Origin: Gammaproteobacteria bacterium
Lineage (GTDB): Bacteria; Pseudomonadota; Gammaproteobacteria; Pseudomonadales; Litorivicinaceae
Length of the DNA: 60,696 bases
Assembly (NCBI GenBank): GCA_002705795.1
Contig: PAHG01000006.1
Coordinates: 3,534-64,229, forward strand
Direction of reading: 5' to 3'
Shown one piece after another: positions 17,899 to 26,355 of the stretch. The notes beneath the pieces are model-generated. The model had not been told where the DNA came from. It worked only from the letters and a program-made list of their open reading frames with translations, and did no database searches. Numbering within the stretch: position 1 is the first letter of the stretch; every line of letters starts with the position of its first letter. A program made the position numbers and the translations under genes.

Positions 17899-18592
17899 GA
17901 GCTTCGTTTAGGTCGGAAATGGATTCTGCCACGATTTCCCAGTTATCTGAGGGCTCGAGGTCGAAGGGTTGGTCCGGGCCGTACTCCGTTGGGCGCCTGA
18001 CAAAAGCAGTCTGAAGCCCCTGGGCCCTGGCTGCCGTTAGGTCTGAGTTATGTGCCGCAACCATCATGCATTCCGCAGGCTCCAAACAGAGTGCCTTACA
18101 TGCTCGGGTGTATGCCTCGGGCGCTGGCTTATATGTGCGAACAATTTCGGAGCCGAGGATTATGTCCCAAGAGAACTGGTTGTACTTTGCTAGATTCACA
18201 GTGAGAGCAAGGTGGCCGTTTGATTGTGATGCGCAGATAAACCGATTCTTCAGTCGTTCAATTCCAGCCACACTATCAGACCAACAAGGTAGGCGATGCC
18301 AGGCCATTATCAGCCATCTTTGGTGCTCCTCTACACCGAGATCGAATCCTAGTTCCTCAGCGACCGTCATTAGATTTTCCGAGTGGAGTACGTCAAGGTC
18401 AACATAGTCTCTGCTTCCATCACGTATAGGTTCCATCGATGGCTCGTATCGCGCGCGCCATGCATCCGCAACAATTTCAGGCTCGTGCTTAGAGGGGTAG
18501 GTTTGGAAGTGGACTCTCAGATCCCGAATGATGCCTGATCGCCAGTCAACAACTGTTCCGAACACATCGAATAGTAACGCCTTGGGTATCAT
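17882..18592 (-). CDS. haloacid dehalogenase type II (HAD superfamily)
   Basis: LLFDVFGTVVDWRSG, SQSNGH, YKPAPEAYTRAC, VAAHNSDLTAARAQGLQTAFVRRPTEYGP. Confidence 0.88.
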   Translation of the reverse strand: MIPKALLFDVFGTVVDWRSGIIRDLRVHFQTYPSKHEPEIVADAWRARYEPSMEPIRDGSRDYVDLDVLHSENLMTVAEELGFDLGVEEHQRWLIMAWHRLPCWSDSVAGIERLKNRFICASQSNGHLALTVNLAKYNQFSWDIILGSEIVRTYKPAPEAYTRACKALCLEPAECMMVAAHNSDLTAARAQGLQTAFVRRPTEYGPDQPFDLEPSDNWEIVAESISDLNEALDDLR

Positions 18593-19242
18593 TGTGATTG
18601 TTCAATATGCACGAGCAGGTCGTTAAAACGCTCGCCTTGAATCATGACGTGCTGTCGAGCGGCGAGATCGGCTTTGTCCGCGTTACCTCGTTTCACCGCT
18701 TCGATGATTTCACAATGTTCTTTAAGTGACTGCGACATGCGCCCCCGAACACGGAGCTGCAGGCGCCTGAAGGACTGGAGTCTTCTGCGTAGAGAGCGCG
18801 TCTCGTGTGCCAGGAACTCGTTTCCGCATGCGTTATATATGCACTCATGGAACTCTACGTTTCGGCGATAGTAGAGGTCGCTGTCGTTTGCCTCGATAGC
18901 ATCTTCGCATCCGCCGTTTGCCTGTTCCAACGCGCTAAGTTGTGTATCGCTAATGCGGCGGGCTGCCAGGCGTGCGCACATACCCTCGAGCTCGCTCATC
19001 ACCTCAAACATTTCGATCATTTGACGGAGTGATGGGGACTTTACAAAGCAACCACGCTTCGGGATTTGCGTTGCTAGCCCTGTCCCTACGAGTTGGAGAA
19101 GTGCCTCGCGCACAGGGGTGCGGGATACTTGGAATCGTTCGGCTAGCGAGGCTTCGTCAAGCCTTTCGCCATCTTTTAGTTGCCCCGTCGCTATCTGCTC
19201 TTCGACCCCTTGAAAGACTCGGGTAGCGGCTCGATTACTCAT
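18589..19242 (-). CDS. GntR family (FCD-type) regulator, probable MatR-like malonate regulator
   Basis: wHTH LDEASLAERFQVSRTPVREALLQLVGTGL, FCD-type C-terminal domain; divergent from TRAP/malonate genes; start taken at MSNRAATRVF. Confidence 0.85.
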   Translation of the reverse strand: MSNRAATRVFQGVEEQIATGQLKDGERLDEASLAERFQVSRTPVREALLQLVGTGLATQIPKRGCFVKSPSLRQMIEMFEVMSELEGMCARLAARRISDTQLSALEQANGGCEDAIEANDSDLYYRRNVEFHECIYNACGNEFLAHETRSLRRRLQSFRRLQLRVRGRMSQSLKEHCEIIEAVKRGNADKADLAARQHVMIQGERFNDLLVHIEQSQ

Positions 19243-19268
19243 GTTAGGAATCTCGTTGCATGTTATTT

Positions 19269-19307
19269 TTGTATACGATAGTTTCTGTGCTGCATACACA
19301 GTATGCA
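19269..19307. promoter_or_regulatory. Candidate regulator sites: TTGTATACGA (19269-19278) and TGCATAC-ACA-GTATGCA (19291-19307)
   Basis: Palindromes read directly in the regulator/dctP divergent promoter. Confidence 0.6.
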
Positions 19308-19344
19308 AGCCGATATAACTCATAACAACCGGCAGGAGCCTGTA

Positions 19345-20328
19345 ATGAAATTAAAAGCCCTTGTAGTCGCTGCAATCGGTGCAGCATTTATTAGTTCAAC
19401 TGCTAACGCGGCAGAGCTTCGTCTCTCGCACCAGTGGTCAACAAAAGACGTTCGTCACAAGGTGGCAGAGATTGTTGCTAATCACGTGAAAGACGCAAAC
19501 GTAGATCTGGACATCAAGATCTTCCCATCGAAGTCTCTCTTTAAACCCAAAGAGCAGTACAAACCGCTATCGCGGGGACAGTTGGACATGGTCGTGTTGC
19601 CGCTGTCTTACGCCGGTGGTCAGCAGCCCTCATACAACCTCACGCTAATGCCAGGGCTCGTGAAAAATCATGATCACGCGGCGCGGTTGAACTATTCCCC
19701 GTTCATGGACGCGATACAGGAAAAGATGGCGGAAGATGATGTCATGGTTCTGGTTCACGGGTATCTAGCAGGCGGTTTTGTCGGGAAAAACAAATGCGTC
19801 TCGCATCCAGATGACGTTAAAGGCCTACAGATGCGTGCCGCAGGTAAGTCATTTAACCAGCTGTTAGCAGGCGCTGGTGCATCGATTGCTTCGATGGCCT
19901 CTTCGGAAATCTACAACGCGATGCAGACCGGCGTTCTTGATGGTGCAAATACATCGTCGTCATCATTTGTCTCGTACCGTATCTACGAACAGGTCAAGTG
20001 CTATACACCAGCCGGCGCACAAGCCCTCTGGTTTATGTACCAGCCGCTGTTGATGAATAAGTCGACTTTCGAGGGTTTAACCGGTGCACAGAAGAAAGCC
20101 TTGTTGGATGGAGCAAAGAAGGCCGAGGCTTACTACTTAGACGAAGCAAAGAAGCAGGACGCTAATTCGGTGAAAGTTTACAAGGAGGCCGGTGTTCAAA
20201 TCAAGGAGATGACGGCATCAGAGTTCCAGGCATGGCAAAATTTGGCAAAGGAAACCTCTTATAAACAGTTTGTTGCTGACTATCCTGAGGGACAGCGTTT
20301 CTTAGATCTCGCTTTGGCGGTCGACTAA
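19345..20328 (+). CDS. dctP: TRAP transporter substrate-binding subunit DctP
   Basis: Signal peptide MKLKALVVAAIGAAFISSTANA; ELRLSHQWSTKDVRHKVAE; GLQMRAAGKSFNQLLAGAGASIASMASSEIYNAMQTGVLDG. Confidence 0.92.
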   Translation: MKLKALVVAAIGAAFISSTANAAELRLSHQWSTKDVRHKVAEIVANHVKDANVDLDIKIFPSKSLFKPKEQYKPLSRGQLDMVVLPLSYAGGQQPSYNLTLMPGLVKNHDHAARLNYSPFMDAIQEKMAEDDVMVLVHGYLAGGFVGKNKCVSHPDDVKGLQMRAAGKSFNQLLAGAGASIASMASSEIYNAMQTGVLDGANTSSSSFVSYRIYEQVKCYTPAGAQALWFMYQPLLMNKSTFEGLTGAQKKALLDGAKKAEAYYLDEAKKQDANSVKVYKEAGVQIKEMTASEFQAWQNLAKETSYKQFVADYPEGQRFLDLALAVD

Positions 20329-20338
20329 AGCTCATCGT

Positions 20339-20371
20339 GACCCGGCCAAATGGTCGGGTCTTTCTATTTTT
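20339..20371 (+). terminator. Intrinsic terminator/attenuator between dctP and dctQ
   Basis: GACCCGGCC-AAAT-GGTCGGGTC stem (one G-U) followed by TTTCTATTTTT. Confidence 0.75.
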
Positions 20372-20379
20372 AAGGATGA

Positions 20380-20898
20380 ATGATGAGGAATTACATCAAC
20401 CTCATTAACCTCGTTTCGCAGACGGTAGGGATACTGGCGGCCTCGATGGTTGTTGTAGCGGTGGTGATAACCTGCCAAATGATTTTTATTCGATATTTTC
20501 TGAATGGATCCACATACTGGCACACGGAGGCCGTCGTATACCTGATTCTAGCCGCGACACTCTTGGGACTCCCTTACGTTCAGAAGTTAAAGGGTCATGT
20601 AAATGTTGAGTTGGTCCCGATGTTACTGCCTCCAGCTGGCCGAAAGGTGCTTATGATTGTTAGTTTTTCCGCGGCCATATTGGTTCTTGCCATCATGACG
20701 TATTATTCAGCAGATTTAGTCTACGTTTCGTTTACTAAAGGATGGACCTCTGAGACGGTATGGGGTCCACCACTATGGATTCCATACCTCACCATGCCGG
20801 TAGGGTTTGGTTTATTTGCCTTGCAATTAATTGCAGATCTGTTTGAAGTTTTGCTGACGCCCGCAGAGAAAATAATCTTGGAAGGGAGTACGCACTGA
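20380..20898 (+). CDS. dctQ: TRAP transporter small permease DctQ
   Basis: Four TM segments; FIRYFLNGSTYWHTEAVVYLILAATLLGLPYVQKLKGHVNVEL. Confidence 0.9.
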   Translation: MMRNYINLINLVSQTVGILAASMVVVAVVITCQMIFIRYFLNGSTYWHTEAVVYLILAATLLGLPYVQKLKGHVNVELVPMLLPPAGRKVLMIVSFSAAILVLAIMTYYSADLVYVSFTKGWTSETVWGPPLWIPYLTMPVGFGLFALQLIADLFEVLLTPAEKIILEGSTH

Positions 20899-22217
20899 TG
20901 GATCCTTTGGTACTTGGACTATTGGTTGCGGCCACCACGATTTTTATATTATTTTCTGGAATTTCCGTAGCGAACGGACTTCTGGTCGTCTCGGCAATCT
21001 TTTTGCTGGTCTTTGACGGCTTCCGATCATTGGAATTAATTCCTGAGGTATTGTTTGGGAAGCTTGATAACTTCGCTCTTCTGTCGATCCCTATGTTCAT
21101 CTTAATGGGCGCGGCTATCGCTTCGACTCGAGCTGGTGCCGATCTTTATGAGGCGCTAGATCGTTGGTTGACCCGGGTTCCTGGAGGCTTAGTTGTCTCG
21201 AATCTTGGGGCTTGTGCCCTATTCGCAGCGATGTCGGGTTCCTCTCCCGCGACTTGCGCGGCTATTGGTAAGATGGGTATCCCCGAGATGCGGAAGCGTA
21301 ATTTCCCCGATGGAGTCGCGGCTGGATCGATCGCTGCAGGTGGGACGCTTGGTATCTTGATCCCGCCGTCAATCACCATGATCGTTTACGGAATCGCCAC
21401 AGAGACCTCAATTGGACGTCTTTTTATAGCAGGTGTTTTGCCTGGACTTTTGCTTGTGAGCCTATTCATGGCTTGGTCTATTTTTGCTACGTGGAGACAG
21501 GGGGGCATAGATGCTCTAGCTGGTCGGACCTTCAGTTGGAAAGAGAAGTTTGAGGTCTTACCTCGGGTGGTCCCGTTTCTTCTTGTGATCGTGGGGGTTT
21601 TGTACGCGCTTTATGGTGGTGTTGCCACTCCCTCAGAAACGGCAGCTGTTGGAGCCCTCTTATGTCTTGGGTTGGCCATCATAATTTATAAGATGACCGA
21701 CCTTGGAACTATCTGGGTCATGCTCCGAGACTCGACAAAAGAGTCGGTGATGATCCTGTTTATCATAGCCGCGGCCGGGGTTTTCTCTTACATGCTGTCC
21801 AGCTTATTTATCACCCAATCGATAGCGACCTGGATCGGGACGTTGGAGGTCAACCGTTGGGTTTTGATGCTGTATATCAATATATTTCTACTCGTAGCTG
21901 GCTTTTTTTTGCCGCCGGTCGCAGTGATCTTAATGGCGGCCCCGATATTGATGCCGATTATTTTAGGCGCGGGCTTTGACCCATATTGGTTTGCCGTAGT
22001 CCTCACCATCAATATGGAAATCGGTCTTATCTCGCCGCCCGTGGGTTTGAACTTATATGTGATTAACGGTATTGCACCAGAGATCCCGCTTAAGACGATC
22101 CTTACCGGTTCGCTGCCCTACGTTGCGTGCATGGTTATCGCGATCATCATCCTGTGTGTGTTCCCGGGCATCGCCACTTGGTTACCTGATCTGCTGATGG
22201 GTCAGGCCGTGACATGA
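20898..22217 (+). CDS. dctM: TRAP transporter large permease DctM
   Basis: SIPMFILMGAAIASTRAGADLYEALDRWL, GSSPATCAAIGKMGIPEM, GTLGILIPPSITMIVYG. Confidence 0.93.
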   Translation: MDPLVLGLLVAATTIFILFSGISVANGLLVVSAIFLLVFDGFRSLELIPEVLFGKLDNFALLSIPMFILMGAAIASTRAGADLYEALDRWLTRVPGGLVVSNLGACALFAAMSGSSPATCAAIGKMGIPEMRKRNFPDGVAAGSIAAGGTLGILIPPSITMIVYGIATETSIGRLFIAGVLPGLLLVSLFMAWSIFATWRQGGIDALAGRTFSWKEKFEVLPRVVPFLLVIVGVLYALYGGVATPSETAAVGALLCLGLAIIIYKMTDLGTIWVMLRDSTKESVMILFIIAAAGVFSYMLSSLFITQSIATWIGTLEVNRWVLMLYINIFLLVAGFFLPPVAVILMAAPILMPIILGAGFDPYWFAVVLTINMEIGLISPPVGLNLYVINGIAPEIPLKTILTGSLPYVACMVIAIIILCVFPGIATWLPDLLMGQAVT

Positions 22218-22957
22218 GCCGGGCATACCGTATTGGTCAAATTGTTCCCAGCTCGAATGTGACGATGGAGACTGAAATTCCTGCGGTATTCAGAGAGCGG
22301 GAACTGCACTATGACGACCGGTTTACCTTTCATTCGAGTCGGATGCGGATGAAGCGAGTCACTAAAGAGGAGCTGGCGGCAATGGATAATGACAGTGACC
22401 GGTGTGCGCTCGAGCTGTCGGATGCTCACGTTGATGTGATGGGATATGCCTGTTTGGTCGCCATCATGTCGATGGGGCTTGGTTACCATCGAGAAAGCCA
22501 GTCGAGACTGCATCAAGTCACGGCAGATAATGGGTACCCGTGCCCGGTGGTCAGCTCGGCAGGTGCTCTTGTCGAAGGTTTGTCGGTTCTTGGTGCAAAG
22601 AAGATCGCGTTGATTACCCCATATCGTAAACCACTAACCGAGCTTGTGTGCCAATACCTTGAATCTGAGAGCTTTCAGGTAATCGATGCGATCAGTCTAG
22701 AGATCCCTGATAACCTAGAGGTTGCTCGACAAGATCCTATGGCGCCGGTTGAGCTGGTCGACCGTCTTGCCCTTGCTAATGTTGATGCCCTGGTCGCATC
22801 CGCTTGCGTCCAGATGCCATCGCTCCCGGCTGTGGCGAGTATCCAGGCTAAGACAGGAGTTCCTACTTTGTCTGCAGCTGTTGCGACCGCGTATAGCATG
22901 ATGAAAGAGCTAGGACTAGATCCTCGTATCCCTGGGTATGGCAAACTGTTTGGGTAG
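22214..22957 (+). CDS. maleate cis-trans isomerase-like protein (Asp/Glu racemase superfamily)
   Basis: IVPSSNVTMETEIPA, FTFHSSRMRMKRVTKEELAAMD; Cys80 and Cys198 (118 residues apart) consistent with the two-Cys maleate isomerase pattern. Confidence 0.82.
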   Translation: MSRAYRIGQIVPSSNVTMETEIPAVFRERELHYDDRFTFHSSRMRMKRVTKEELAAMDNDSDRCALELSDAHVDVMGYACLVAIMSMGLGYHRESQSRLHQVTADNGYPCPVVSSAGALVEGLSVLGAKKIALITPYRKPLTELVCQYLESESFQVIDAISLEIPDNLEVARQDPMAPVELVDRLALANVDALVASACVQMPSLPAVASIQAKTGVPTLSAAVATAYSMMKELGLDPRIPGYGKLFG

Positions 22958-22966
22958 GCTATCAGC

Positions 22967-24244
22967 ATGCCGACAGGGATAAAGCAGTGGATCCAGCAGG
23001 TTACAGATAGAGCCCTTGAGATTCTGGATTTAAAATCGGACGGGATCCCCCTGGACGATCTGATTGCTCTCTGTCATGCGGTGTTATCCAGGAGAGGTGA
23101 GGCTACTGGGCTGGCCCTAGCGGGTTCGGTGGTATCTGCCTGGCACGGATTGAAGCAGTCTGATCACTTGGGATTCTTCCAGAGCTTGATTGACGAGTTT
23201 GGTCCCGACCAAACTCGTCTAAGTCAGGCGATCGCTCACTACCAAGAAGCGCTCGATGATGCGTCGGCCATGAGTCTGCACCAGTCTGCGGAGTCGCAAA
23301 GACAGGAGCTGTTCAGGCGTATGAATGCGGCTCCCGACGGGCTGGAGACATTAATATTAATGCGCGAGGCGTTACGGAAGTTACTTCGTGACCACCCAGA
23401 GCTAAGGCCAATTGATCAAGATCTGGTGCATTTGTTCACTTCATGGTTCAACAAGGGATTTTTGAAGCTCGAGCGCATTAACTGGCAGACACCAGCCGCG
23501 GTTCTTGAGAAGCTAATCCAGTACGAGTCTGTTCATGAGATTCAGGGTTGGGATGACCTCAGACGCCGACTGGCTGAGGATCGTTTGTGCTTTGCGTACT
23601 TCCATCCGGTGATCCCAGATGAGCCGTTAATTTTTGTTGAAGTCGCGTTGGTTCAAGGGATGGCCGACGCGATAGGACCATTGCTTGACACACCTCCTGC
23701 GCCTCCCGTGTCAGCTGATACAGCTGTGTTTTACTCGATCAATAACTGTCAGCCGGGGCTTGCTGGCGTGAGTTTCGGGAACTTGTTGATCAAGCAGGTT
23801 GTCTCTGTCCTGCAGGCAGAGCATCCAAAGCTGAAGAGTTTCGCCACACTGTCGCCAATTCCCGGACTACGCCGCTGGCTTGATACCGAAGGGCTGGAGT
23901 TCTTGCCTCTATTTGAGGCATCTATTCATCATGATGAGTTGAAGCCACTCGTTGCCAAGTATTTGATGTCTGGTCAGGGAGCGAAACTCAAAGATCCCGT
24001 TGCTCGATTCCACCTAGGTAACGGCGCGACTCTTGAGCGGATTAATGCGAATGCCGATTTGAGTTTTCGTGGGCAGAAGGAAAGCTTCGGTTTCATGGTG
24101 AACTATCTTTACGAGCTCGATGACATTGTGAGCAATCACGAGCGGCTAATGGAAACGGGACAGATCGCTACCTCCAAAGAAATACAACAGTTATTGAAGA
24201 AAAATATTAAGCATAAAGTGAAGGAACTTTCTTATGACGCATAA
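22967..24244 (+). CDS. malonyl-CoA decarboxylase (MatA/MCD family)
   Basis: VARFHLGNGATLERINANADLSFRGQKESFGFMVNYLY; FATLSPIPGLRRWL; CFAYFHPVIPDEPLIFVEVAL. Confidence 0.93.
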   Translation: MPTGIKQWIQQVTDRALEILDLKSDGIPLDDLIALCHAVLSRRGEATGLALAGSVVSAWHGLKQSDHLGFFQSLIDEFGPDQTRLSQAIAHYQEALDDASAMSLHQSAESQRQELFRRMNAAPDGLETLILMREALRKLLRDHPELRPIDQDLVHLFTSWFNKGFLKLERINWQTPAAVLEKLIQYESVHEIQGWDDLRRRLAEDRLCFAYFHPVIPDEPLIFVEVALVQGMADAIGPLLDTPPAPPVSADTAVFYSINNCQPGLAGVSFGNLLIKQVVSVLQAEHPKLKSFATLSPIPGLRRWLDTEGLEFLPLFEASIHHDELKPLVAKYLMSGQGAKLKDPVARFHLGNGATLERINANADLSFRGQKESFGFMVNYLYELDDIVSNHERLMETGQIATSKEIQQLLKKNIKHKVKELSYDA

Positions 24245-25748
24245 TGTTTTTGCGGCAATTCAATTAAACCTGAAACGCAATACTGAAAGGACACTACTCT
24301 CGATCCCGGGGGGTCGGAGGTTGACCGGGTCAGACCTGGATTCTGAGTCAGCGAAATTGGCGTCCGTTCTTATCGATCTCGGATTGGCGCCAGGTGATCG
24401 TGTCTCTGTTCAGATTGAAAAAGGCTGGATGAATGTTATTTTATATCTTGCAGTCTTGCGCTGTGGTGCGGTTTATCTACCCTTGAATTCAGCGTACACA
24501 AACAGTGAGATCGAATATTTTTTGACGGACGCAGAGTCAAAGCTTCATGTATGCGGGGCCGACAGACTTGATCATGTTGAATCTCTGAAAAGTTCAATTC
24601 CAAAGTTACAGACCCTAACTCTTGATGGCGAGGGCGGGACTCTGGTAGACGCATTTGAGGCCGCGAAAGCTGTGAGTAAGACTTTCACGGATATTGTGGG
24701 TCGAGACTCTGATGATCTGGCGTCGATCATTTATACGTCAGGCACTACGGGGAAACCGAAAGGTGCCATGATCACGCACAGCAACCTTGTCGCGAATGCT
24801 GAGATGCTAACCGAGGCTTGGAATTACAGGTCCGATGATGTTCTTCTGCATGCGTTACCACTATTTCACGTGCACGGACTCTTTGTGGCACTGAATTTGG
24901 CACTAATGAATGGTGGATCGGTCATTATGCTTCCTAAGTTCGACCCAGATACGGTCCTAGACGCGATACCGGATTCAACGGTGATGATGGGTGTTCCGAC
25001 CTATTACACACGGTTACTCGCCGACCAGCGGTTTAATCGGGACGTAAGCGGTCACATGCGCCTCTTCATATCAGGATCGGCACCCTTACTTGTTGAGACC
25101 TCTGATGAGTTCTTCGAGCGGACGGGGCAGCGCATCCTTGAACGGTATGGGATGACTGAGACTGGTATGAGCTGCTCAAATCCGCTGAATGGTGATCGCC
25201 GTGCCGGCTCCGTTGGACCACCGCTCCCCGGGGTTGAGGTCCGTATAGTCGACGAAGATGGGGCTGAACTACCTCGTGGAGAGATCGGTTCACTTGAAGT
25301 CAGGGGTGAGCACGTCTTCAAGGGTTATTGGAAGCTCGCAGAAAAGACAGCTGCCGAATTTAAAGGTGACTGGTTCATCACAGGTGACATGGCGACTTTG
25401 TCAGACGATGGCTACGTGTCTATCGTGGGTCGTGGCAAAGATCTCATCATTTCTGGTGGGCTCAATATCTATCCGAAAGAAATTGAAGATGTTTTGAATG
25501 ATCAAGACGGTGTTGTTGAGAGTGCCGTCGTTGGCGTGCCTCACCCGGATTTTGGAGAAGGGATTGTCGCTGTGTTGGTTGGTGAGCAAGAGCTTGGTAT
25601 GGAAGCACTCCAAGCCGCTTGTCGTGAGAAGTTGGCAGGATTTAAGGTGCCTAGACGGTGGATCCAGCTTGATTCGCTGCCACGAAATACGATGGGCAAG
25701 GTGCAGAAAAATCTGTTGAGGGACGACTACATAGAAAGCTTCAAATGA
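24234..25748 (+). CDS. matB: malonyl-CoA synthetase (acyl-CoA synthetase family, MatB)
   Basis: IIYTSGTTGKPKGAMITH, YGMTETGM, GLNIYPKEIEDVL, PRNTMGKVQKNLLRD; follows MCD. Confidence 0.9.
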   Translation: MTHNVFAAIQLNLKRNTERTLLSIPGGRRLTGSDLDSESAKLASVLIDLGLAPGDRVSVQIEKGWMNVILYLAVLRCGAVYLPLNSAYTNSEIEYFLTDAESKLHVCGADRLDHVESLKSSIPKLQTLTLDGEGGTLVDAFEAAKAVSKTFTDIVGRDSDDLASIIYTSGTTGKPKGAMITHSNLVANAEMLTEAWNYRSDDVLLHALPLFHVHGLFVALNLALMNGGSVIMLPKFDPDTVLDAIPDSTVMMGVPTYYTRLLADQRFNRDVSGHMRLFISGSAPLLVETSDEFFERTGQRILERYGMTETGMSCSNPLNGDRRAGSVGPPLPGVEVRIVDEDGAELPRGEIGSLEVRGEHVFKGYWKLAEKTAAEFKGDWFITGDMATLSDDGYVSIVGRGKDLIISGGLNIYPKEIEDVLNDQDGVVESAVVGVPHPDFGEGIVAVLVGEQELGMEALQAACREKLAGFKVPRRWIQLDSLPRNTMGKVQKNLLRDDYIESFK

Positions 25749-25757
25749 TGGTTTGAA

Positions 25758-25781
25758 ATGAGCCGGAGCCACCCGGCTCAT
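25758..25781. terminator. Bidirectional terminator hairpin between matB and DsrE gene
   Basis: ATGAGCCGG-AGCCAC-CCGGCTCAT perfect 9-bp stem between convergent genes. Confidence 0.75.
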
Positions 25782-25786
25782 CTTCA

Positions 25787-26227
25787 TTAGGGTCTCAGGT
25801 AGACGAAGCCTTCTTGCTGAAGTTTACCTATCTCGGCGACCCCTGACGGAACGATGTCCACCTGCTCAGCAAAATGAAGATCCTCTAACGCGATCTTCCG
25901 ACCTTTCAGTGTGTTTGCGCAGATATTGAACTTAACGCCTTGGCTTCTCAGGGAGTCGACCCGATTCGCGGCATCCGGGCTTTCTTGGGCCACTTTTCGC
26001 AGAAGCTCTACCCCGTTTCCGTGGAGTACGAACCGAATCTCATGGTTACCTTGCCCGAGCGCATTGATATGGTTCTGGGCGTTTCGCATCGCCCCAATTG
26101 ACCGTTTTACGTCGAAATAATTGACGTGGTAGACGACCTTTTGCTTGGCATAGCTCGCGCTTGCGAAGACCCAGCCGGATAATATCAGCGATAATGCCGC
26201 GATGGATGTTAGGAGAAATTTTTTCAT
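25787..26227 (-). CDS. periplasmic DsrE family protein
   Basis: Signal peptide; KVVYHVNYFDVKRSIGAMRNAQNHINALG, IRFVLHGNGVELL, GVKFNICANTLKG. Confidence 0.75.
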   Translation of the reverse strand: MKKFLLTSIAALSLILSGWVFASASYAKQKVVYHVNYFDVKRSIGAMRNAQNHINALGQGNHEIRFVLHGNGVELLRKVAQESPDAANRVDSLRSQGVKFNICANTLKGRKIALEDLHFAEQVDIVPSGVAEIGKLQQEGFVYLRP

Positions 26228-26355
26228 GCCCTGTCCTCTCTCGCATTTGATTCAAGCGTCATTAAAAGTCAGGGTTTGTTGCCTTTCAACTTCGAATTTC
26301 TTACTAATAAACAACCTTTCCGAATATGACAGAAAATCTCACGGTTTCAGCCAAC

